NCBI GenBank assembly: GCA_031381685.1
Contig: JANMYF010000406.1
Span: 1-20,126 of the forward strand
DNA length: 20,126 bases
DNA from: JANLQX01 sp031381685
GTDB lineage: Bacteria; Actinomycetota; Acidimicrobiia; Acidimicrobiales; JANYDT01
Reading direction: 5' to 3'
The position numbers and the translations under genes are program-made. The notes beneath the pieces are model-generated. The model was not told the origin of the DNA. It worked only from the letters and a program-made list of their open reading frames with translations, and made no database searches. This document shows positions 15,981 to 20,126 of this stretch, piece after piece; within the stretch, counting starts at the first letter, position 1, and each line of letters begins with the position of its first letter.

Positions 15981-17132
15981 ATGACGACCACCGTGATCGA
16001 CAACATCGGCCAGCTCGTCACCTGCGACGCCTCGCTCGGCGACGGGCCACTAGGAGTAGTTCGCGGCGTCGCCCTGGTGGTGGAGGACGGCCGGGTCGTC
16101 GCCATCGAAGGCGCCGGCCGAACGAGCGCGGATGAGCGAATCGACGCCGAGGGCGGTTGCGTCATGCCCGCCTTCGTCGACTCCCACACCCACTTGGTGT
16201 TCGCCGGGGACCGGGCCGATGAGTTCATCTCCCGGATGGCCGGGCGGCCCTATGAGGCCGGGGGGATCCGGGTCACGACCGAAGCGACGCGCAAAGCGAG
16301 CGATGCGGAACTTCGGCGGCTCACGGCCTTGCGTCACGCCGAGGCGAGGCGTCACGGTATCGGCCACGTCGAGATCAAGTCCGGCTACGGGCTCGAGGTC
16401 GTGACCGAGGAACGCTGTTGTGCGCTGGCGGCCGAATTCACCGATGACGTGACGTTCCTCGGAGCCCACGTGGTGCCGTCCGAGTACAGCAGTCGCGTTG
16501 ATGACTATGTGGAGCTCGTGTGCGGGCCGATGCTCGATGCCTGCGCCGCCCATTCGAAGTGGATCGACGTGTTCTGCGAGCGCGGCGCGTTTGATGTGGA
16601 CCAGAGCCGGGCCATCCTCGAAGCCGGCCGTGCCCGCGGTCTCGGGTTGCGGGTCCATGCGAACCAGCTCGGCCATGGTCCGGGTGTGCAGCTCGCCGTG
16701 TCCCTCGGGGCGGCGAGCGCAGATCATTGCACCTACCTCTCCGACGACGACCTCGACGCGTTGGCAGGAAGTGACACGGTGGCCACATTCCTGCCGGCCG
16801 CCGACTTCTCGACGCGTCAGCCGTATCCGGATGGTCGACGGGCGCTCGACGCCGGAGTACGCATCGCCATCGCCACGAACTGCAACCCGGGATCGAGCTA
16901 CACCACGTCGATGGCGTTCTGCCTGGCCCTCGCCGTGAGGGACATGGGCCTGACGGCCGAGGAAGCCGTGCTCGCCGCGACCGTCGGCGGTGCAGCTGCG
17001 CTCCGATGCGCCGAAGGGCTCGGCACTCTTGCCCCTGGAGCGACGGCCAAGATCGTCATCCTCGACGCGCCGTCGTTCGCCCACATCGTCTACCGCCCCG
17101 GAGTGAACCTCGTCCGCAGCGTCATCGGCTGA
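15981..17132 (+). CDS. hutI: Imidazolonepropionase
   Basis: A 383-residue amidohydrolase opening the ring of 4-imidazolone-5-propionate to N-formimidoyl-L-glutamate. Motifs are VDSHTHLVFAGDRADEF (metal ligands H69, H71), HVEIKSGYGLEV, LGAHVVP, VHANQLGHG (H226), and ADHCTYLS (H249). In the strand-8 motif the usual T-D-x-N-P-G-S reads T-N-C-N-P-G-S: residue 300 is Asn (AAC, 16878-16880) where characterised enzymes have a metal-contacting Asp. The ATG start has TTGAGGA upstream (15967-15973). The 3' end overlaps the end of the histidine-kinase gene on the opposite strand by 43 bases. It is the last gene of the hutU operon, ten bases after hutF. Confidence 0.94.
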   Translation: MTTTVIDNIGQLVTCDASLGDGPLGVVRGVALVVEDGRVVAIEGAGRTSADERIDAEGGCVMPAFVDSHTHLVFAGDRADEFISRMAGRPYEAGGIRVTTEATRKASDAELRRLTALRHAEARRHGIGHVEIKSGYGLEVVTEERCCALAAEFTDDVTFLGAHVVPSEYSSRVDDYVELVCGPMLDACAAHSKWIDVFCERGAFDVDQSRAILEAGRARGLGLRVHANQLGHGPGVQLAVSLGAASADHCTYLSDDDLDALAGSDTVATFLPAADFSTRQPYPDGRRALDAGVRIAIATNCNPGSSYTTSMAFCLALAVRDMGLTAEEAVLAATVGGAAALRCAEGLGTLAPGATAKIVILDAPSFAHIVYRPGVNLVRSVIG

Positions 17133-18370
17133 GCCGCCAAGGTCGTCCGAGAAGTCAACGGGAACTCCATCCTGACGATGGTTCCGGGCCGGGCATCTTC
17201 GAAGGACACACTTCCGCCGAGGCGACGAGCGCGCTGGTGAAGGCTGGCGAGCCCGCGGCCGGATCGTCGTTGCACCGGGTCGAAGCCGATCCCGTCGTCG
17301 CGAACCTCGATCGTGCACTGCGCGGGATCGTGGTGACCCGTGCTCATGCTGACGTGAACTCGACGAGCACCGGAGTGCCGAAGCGCGTTCGAGGTCATCT
17401 CCTGCAAGGCCCGGAGCAACTGCAGGAGCCCTTCGGCCGGTAGATCGAGACGCGGGCCGACCTGCGTCCACGTCAGATCGATCCCTGCTGCCTCGAATCG
17501 CGGACCGACCCGCGCTCGCAACTCGGCCAGTGCGACGTCGGCGGAACCATCCCCCGGATCGAGCGAGTCGACGATCAGTTTGAGATCGTCGAGGCACGAC
17601 CCGAGCGAGGCCAGCAACCGATCGTCATCGATCTTCTTCGCCCGCGCCTGGATCATCAAACCGATCAGCTGGCTGCCGACCCCGTCGTGCATGTCGCCGA
17701 GGATGCGCTGACGTTCGACGGATCGGTTCGCCCGATCCACGGCGGCCTGTGACGCGGTGCGGACGCCCTCGATGCTGGCGATCAGCAGCACATTGGCCAC
17801 GATGCAGCCGATGAAGCCGGCGGCGCGAAGCGGGTAGACGGCCGCCGTGGACAGGTCCTGCGCGCCGGTGTATCCGAGACGGTCGACCGTGAAGAAGATC
17901 GCGATCTGGGCAGCCGACAGTACCGACCATACCGAGGCCGATCGACGACCACACGCGACGTACGTCGTCACCGGATGGAAAAAGCTCCACACGATCGCCG
18001 GTGAATTGAACCCTCCGGTGCGACTGGCGACGACAAAGGTGACGAGCCATGTCAGCGCCGTTGCGGCGTTGCCGATGACCACCAGGGGCACCCCGCGGAC
18101 GATGGCGAGGTGAACGACGCTGAGAAAGACACCGATCGACGCGATCGCCGCGGCGGAGAGCGGGGAGCCGAGCACGGCGTAGAGCAAAGCGGACGATGTC
18201 GTCAGCCCGATACCCAGCCAGGCGATGAGGATGCCCGTCCTGGTGCGGTGCGCCGCATCGAGTTGGTCGTCGTTTCGCTGATCCGGCGGTATGTAGCGTT
18301 CGGCCACCGACAGCACGCGTTGACGAACTGACGATCGGAGCGATGGGTTCGCAACAGCTTCGGTGTACAT
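17090..18370 (-). CDS. Two-component sensor histidine kinase (HisKA_3/NarL-partner type)
   Basis: A 426-residue membrane kinase. Residues about 45-200 contain five to six hydrophobic segments with short loops and no large extracellular domain, so the sensed signal may be in or near the membrane. The dimerisation/phosphoacceptor box is RQRILGDMHDGVGSQLIGL (H228). The ATPase domain shows the N-box ALRHSGARRV, the G1 box RDDGIGFDP and the G2 box GRGLASLHQRARRLGGSV. The 22 or so residues after the last strand (from TSRTT on) are encoded antisense to the end of hutI and are unlikely to be part of the fold. It begins six bases after the response-regulator stop without its own ribosome-binding site, so the two are co-translated. 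Confidence 0.9.
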   Translation of the reverse strand: MYTEAVANPSLRSSVRQRVLSVAERYIPPDQRNDDQLDAAHRTRTGILIAWLGIGLTTSSALLYAVLGSPLSAAAIASIGVFLSVVHLAIVRGVPLVVIGNAATALTWLVTFVVASRTGGFNSPAIVWSFFHPVTTYVACGRRSASVWSVLSAAQIAIFFTVDRLGYTGAQDLSTAAVYPLRAAGFIGCIVANVLLIASIEGVRTASQAAVDRANRSVERQRILGDMHDGVGSQLIGLMIQARAKKIDDDRLLASLGSCLDDLKLIVDSLDPGDGSADVALAELRARVGPRFEAAGIDLTWTQVGPRLDLPAEGLLQLLRALQEMTSNALRHSGARRVHVSMSTGHHDPAQCTIEVRDDGIGFDPVQRRSGRGLASLHQRARRLGGSVSFEDARPGTIVRMEFPLTSRTTLAAQPMTLRTRFTPGR

Positions 18371-18376
18371 GTCGCG

Positions 18377-19030
18377 CTATGGCTTGATGGTGATGAGCCC
18401 GGACTGGACCGCCTTGAAGACGGCCTCGCCACGTGAATTCACCGACAGCTTGCGGTAGATGGCCTTCACGTGATCACCAACGGTGTGCAGCGAGATCGAC
18501 TGCTGAGCAGCGACCTCCTTGAAGGAACGACCGCTGGCCAACGCCTCGAGGACCGCCGTCTCCTTCGTCGTCAGCGACACCGCGCTGCCCTTCGGCTTCG
18601 GGATGCCTTCACCGCGGAGCTTGGCCAATATGTGGCTCGCAACGGATGGGCTGATGGGTGCCCCACCGGCGAGGACCGTGCGGAGGGCACCGATCACCTG
18701 TTCCGAATCGGATTGCTTCAGCAGGTACCCGTCGGCGCCCTCCTCGATCGCCGCCACCACGCTGCGCACATCGGCGAACACGGTGAGCACGAGGACCTTG
18801 CACGCGAGGTCACGAGCGCGCACCTCGGCGATCAGCTCCAGCCCACTGCCGTCGGGCAGACCGAGATCGACCAGCAGCACATCGAGTTGGCGATCGAGGA
18901 GGCGAAGACCCTCGGCGAGCGTGCCAACAGCGCCGGCGACGGCGAATCCCCCGACGTTCTCGAGCATGAGGGTCAGGCTCTCGCGCAGGAGCTCGTCGTC
19001 CTCCACGAGGCCGATCGTCACGGTTGGCAT
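18377..19030 (-). CDS. NarL/FixJ-family response regulator
   Basis: A 217-residue transcription regulator. The receiver domain (about 1-120) has the acidic pocket ED-D at 10-12, the phosphoacceptor D55 in LLVDLGLPDGSG, and K105 in YLLKQSD. The LuxR-type helix-turn-helix (about 150-215) includes LTTKETAVLEALASGRSFKE and SLHTVGDHVKAIYRKL. Start ATG 19030 is chosen over an upstream in-frame ATG at 19093 because GGAGG stands five bases before it and the family N-terminus (VTIGLVEDDE) begins there. This is one of the few starts in the window with a clear Shine-Dalgarno site. It is divergent from the secreted-protein gene, a possible target. Confidence 0.93.
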   Translation of the reverse strand: MPTVTIGLVEDDELLRESLTLMLENVGGFAVAGAVGTLAEGLRLLDRQLDVLLVDLGLPDGSGLELIAEVRARDLACKVLVLTVFADVRSVVAAIEEGADGYLLKQSDSEQVIGALRTVLAGGAPISPSVASHILAKLRGEGIPKPKGSAVSLTTKETAVLEALASGRSFKEVAAQQSISLHTVGDHVKAIYRKLSVNSRGEAVFKAVQSGLITIKP

Positions 19031-19094
19031 CGTTTCCTCCGCGGGCTGCCCGGTCACGGTTTCCACACTGGCACGCACTAGGTCAGAAGACACC

Positions 19095-19108
19095 CCCGTG
19101 TATACGGG
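19095..19108. promoter_or_regulatory. Inverted repeat CCCGT-N4-ACGGG in the divergent region
   Basis: The five-base arms are separated by GTAT, in the 116-base region between the response regulator and the secreted-protein gene. It lies about 25 bases before the TACGTT box of the latter. Its position suits an operator for either gene, possibly for the response regulator itself. This is inference from position and symmetry only. Confidence 0.3.
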
Positions 19109-19133
19109 ATAGCCGCGGAGGGTGGTCGTTCCC

Positions 19134-19139
19134 TACGTT
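19134..19139 (+). promoter_or_regulatory. Possible -10 hexamer (TACGTT) for the secreted-protein gene
   Basis: TACGTT ends seven bases before the ATG at 19147, with no Shine-Dalgarno site. It follows the TAnnnT pattern at several other gene heads in the window. Confidence 0.42.
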
Positions 19140-19146
19140 CAGTGTC

Positions 19147-19941
19147 ATGAAACGACTTCCCAAAACCATCCTCACCATCCTTCCGACCCTGGCCATCGCG
19201 TTGGCGGTGGCTCCGACCGCGGTATCGGCCGCACCGGGCTCCGACCTCGCCACGACCGTGATCGCACCGGCGACGCATCAAGTGAACGATGTCGGCCGCT
19301 ACGAGGTCCGGGTGACCAACGTCGGCTCCCAGCGCTCCGGAACAACCGTGAACGTCACCATCGACCTGCCGCGGACGAACACGTCGCCGACCGTCTCGGT
19401 CATGGGCACGTTGATCAGCGTGCCGGGTGGGTGCACCCGGGTCGGAACGCAGCTCCGCTGCACCCTCCCCCGGATCAACGCGAATGCGCTCGCCCAGGTG
19501 TTCATCGACCTCCGCCTGCCCTACAGCGCAAATCCGAGCGTCATCTCGGCCACGGCGACAACAAGCAACGACGGGAATCCAGCGAACAACACCGGATCCG
19601 TCAGCGCCAACCTCAGCTACTACGCGGTGACCGTGAGCGCCCCGGTCGCCGTGTCGAACAGCCATTGCACCGGCACGAACCTCTCCTCGTACTTCGAGTG
19701 CACTCCGGGTTCCCTGAGCAGCCACCCGGCTACCTTCCTGCCGGGCGGTGCAATCGACTTGGGTGATCCCTCCTACGGCGGCACGTGGGCCGTGAACGGA
19801 ATCGATCTCACCTTCCAATACACCGAGCTCGGCCAGCCCGCCGGGTCGTTCGTCGGAAAGGGCACCAGCCTCAACTGCTGGGAAGGACGGATGACCTTCC
19901 CCGGCAGCACCTACATGGCGATGTACAAGGTCTGCTTCTGA
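19147..19941 (+). CDS. Secreted DUF11-like protein with unassigned cysteine-containing C-terminal domain
   Basis: A 264-residue protein with a clear signal peptide: KR near the N-terminus, a hydrophobic core (ILTILPTLAIALAVAP), and a likely signal peptidase I cut after AVSA (residue 28). Residues about 30-155 look like a DUF11/CARDB-type beta-sandwich: YEVRVTNVGSQRSGTTVNVTIDLP, then RCTLPRINANALAQVFIDLRL and ATTSNDGNPANNTGSVS. Residues 156-264 hold four cysteines (SHCTG, FECTP, LNCWEG and the final VCF), probably two disulphides, in a Gly/Ser/aromatic-rich domain I do not recognise. There is no LPxTG or membrane anchor, so it is probably free in the medium or bound to the cell surface non-covalently. 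The upstream start that is also open lacks the signal peptide at its N-terminus and is disfavoured. Confidence 0.85.
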   Translation: MKRLPKTILTILPTLAIALAVAPTAVSAAPGSDLATTVIAPATHQVNDVGRYEVRVTNVGSQRSGTTVNVTIDLPRTNTSPTVSVMGTLISVPGGCTRVGTQLRCTLPRINANALAQVFIDLRLPYSANPSVISATATTSNDGNPANNTGSVSANLSYYAVTVSAPVAVSNSHCTGTNLSSYFECTPGSLSSHPATFLPGGAIDLGDPSYGGTWAVNGIDLTFQYTELGQPAGSFVGKGTSLNCWEGRMTFPGSTYMAMYKVCF

Positions 19942-19948
19942 GCCCCGG

Positions 19949-19970
19949 CGGTCACCTCACACGGTGACCG
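19949..19970 (+). terminator. Hairpin after the secreted-protein gene
   Basis: The arms CGGTCACC (19949-19956) and GGTGACCG (19963-19970) form a perfect eight-base-pair stem with the six-base loop TCACAC, eight bases after the stop codon. A second pairing is possible between CCGGCG (19945-19950) and CGCCGG (19974-19979). No U-tract follows, which is common for hairpins in high-GC actinobacteria, so this is only a probable terminator. Confidence 0.5.
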
Positions 19971-20038
19971 GAACGCCGGAACGGGACTCCGGTGGTGCCG
20001 GCCAAAGGGCCCGCACCACCCGAGTACCCTTACGTCGT

Positions 20039-20126
20039 TACCGTAACCCTGTGAGGTGACCCCCCGGGCTCACAATCAAAACATTTAAAAACCCAAGTAG
20101 GTGCTGCCGGGGAAAGTCAAACCTCC
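20039..20126 (+). promoter_or_regulatory. Promoter-like TACCGT and A-rich leader at the right edge
   Basis: TACCGT (20039-20044) repeats the hexamer found before two genes here. It is embedded in GTTAC-C-GTAAC (20037-20047), an inverted repeat. A transcript starting about 6-8 bases later would begin with GTGAG (20051-20055), which can pair with CTCAC (20069-20073) around a C/G-rich loop. An unusually A-rich stretch (20074-20098) follows. No open frame starts here, so it may be the 5' leader of a gene beyond the window. No known riboswitch could be matched. Confidence 0.3.

Noticed and set aside
16050..17597. Minus-strand open frame (515 codons) across hutI and the kinase end
   Set aside because: Antisense to hutI and out of frame with the kinase; no motifs.
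20051..20126. A cobalamin, c-di-AMP or c-di-GMP riboswitch at the right edge
   Set aside because: The sequence was compared by eye with the conserved cores I remember for these classes and no convincing match was found; the region is also truncated.

Overview
The window is high-GC DNA with densely packed genes and mostly GTG or ATG starts. It carries an F420-type luciferase-like oxidoreductase, a DinB-like protein and a HutF-type histidine pathway. Many gene heads have a TAnnnT hexamer 6-9 nt before the start codon instead of a Shine-Dalgarno site, which suggests leaderless transcripts. Together this points to an actinobacterium. A marine or soil Acidimicrobiia-like lineage is my best guess, but the lineage is inference and no rRNA is present.

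Layout. (1) 1-1885 (+): the end of nuoN, then nuoA and nuoB of respiratory complex I, with an exact 31-bp duplication at the nuoA/nuoB junction and no nuoC or nuoD after nuoB. (2) 1949-5915 (+): a translationally coupled three-gene operon for a molybdenum hydroxylase of the xanthine dehydrogenase / CO dehydrogenase superfamily (FAD, 2Fe-2S and Mo subunits). Its Mo subunit lacks the CO-dehydrogenase active-site loop and carries an extra segment of about 60 residues. (3) 6012-6905 (+): a CHAP-type amidase with an N-terminal helical module, converging on (4) 6895-10822 (-): histidine ammonia-lyase, an F420-type oxidoreductase and an MFS transporter. (5) 10893-12344 (+): a DinB-like protein and a membrane fatty-acid desaturase. 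(6) 12389-17132 (+): a tight operon of urocanase, a peptide-deformylase-family protein, formimidoylglutamate deiminase (HutF) and imidazolonepropionase (HutI). (7) 17090-19030 (-): a NarL-type response regulator and its histidine kinase. (8) 19147-19941 (+): a secreted DUF11-like protein divergent from the regulator. (9) 19942-20126: non-coding, with a hairpin and a promoter-like site that may begin the next transcript.

Regions 4-6 encode histidine degradation: HutH, HutU, HutI and HutF convert histidine to N-formyl-L-glutamate plus two ammonia. The usual last enzyme, HutG (N-formylglutamate deformylase), is not in the window. In the operon, five bases from hutU and seven from hutF, lies an intact peptide-deformylase-family metalloenzyme. 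The strongest hypothesis from this window is that this deformylase paralogue performs the HutG step, releasing formate from N-formylglutamate. Other points of interest are the silent duplication that separates formerly overlapping nuoA/nuoB, an Asn in place of the expected metal-site Asp in HutI, the unusual Mo-hydroxylase large subunit, and a recurring leaderless-promoter pattern.
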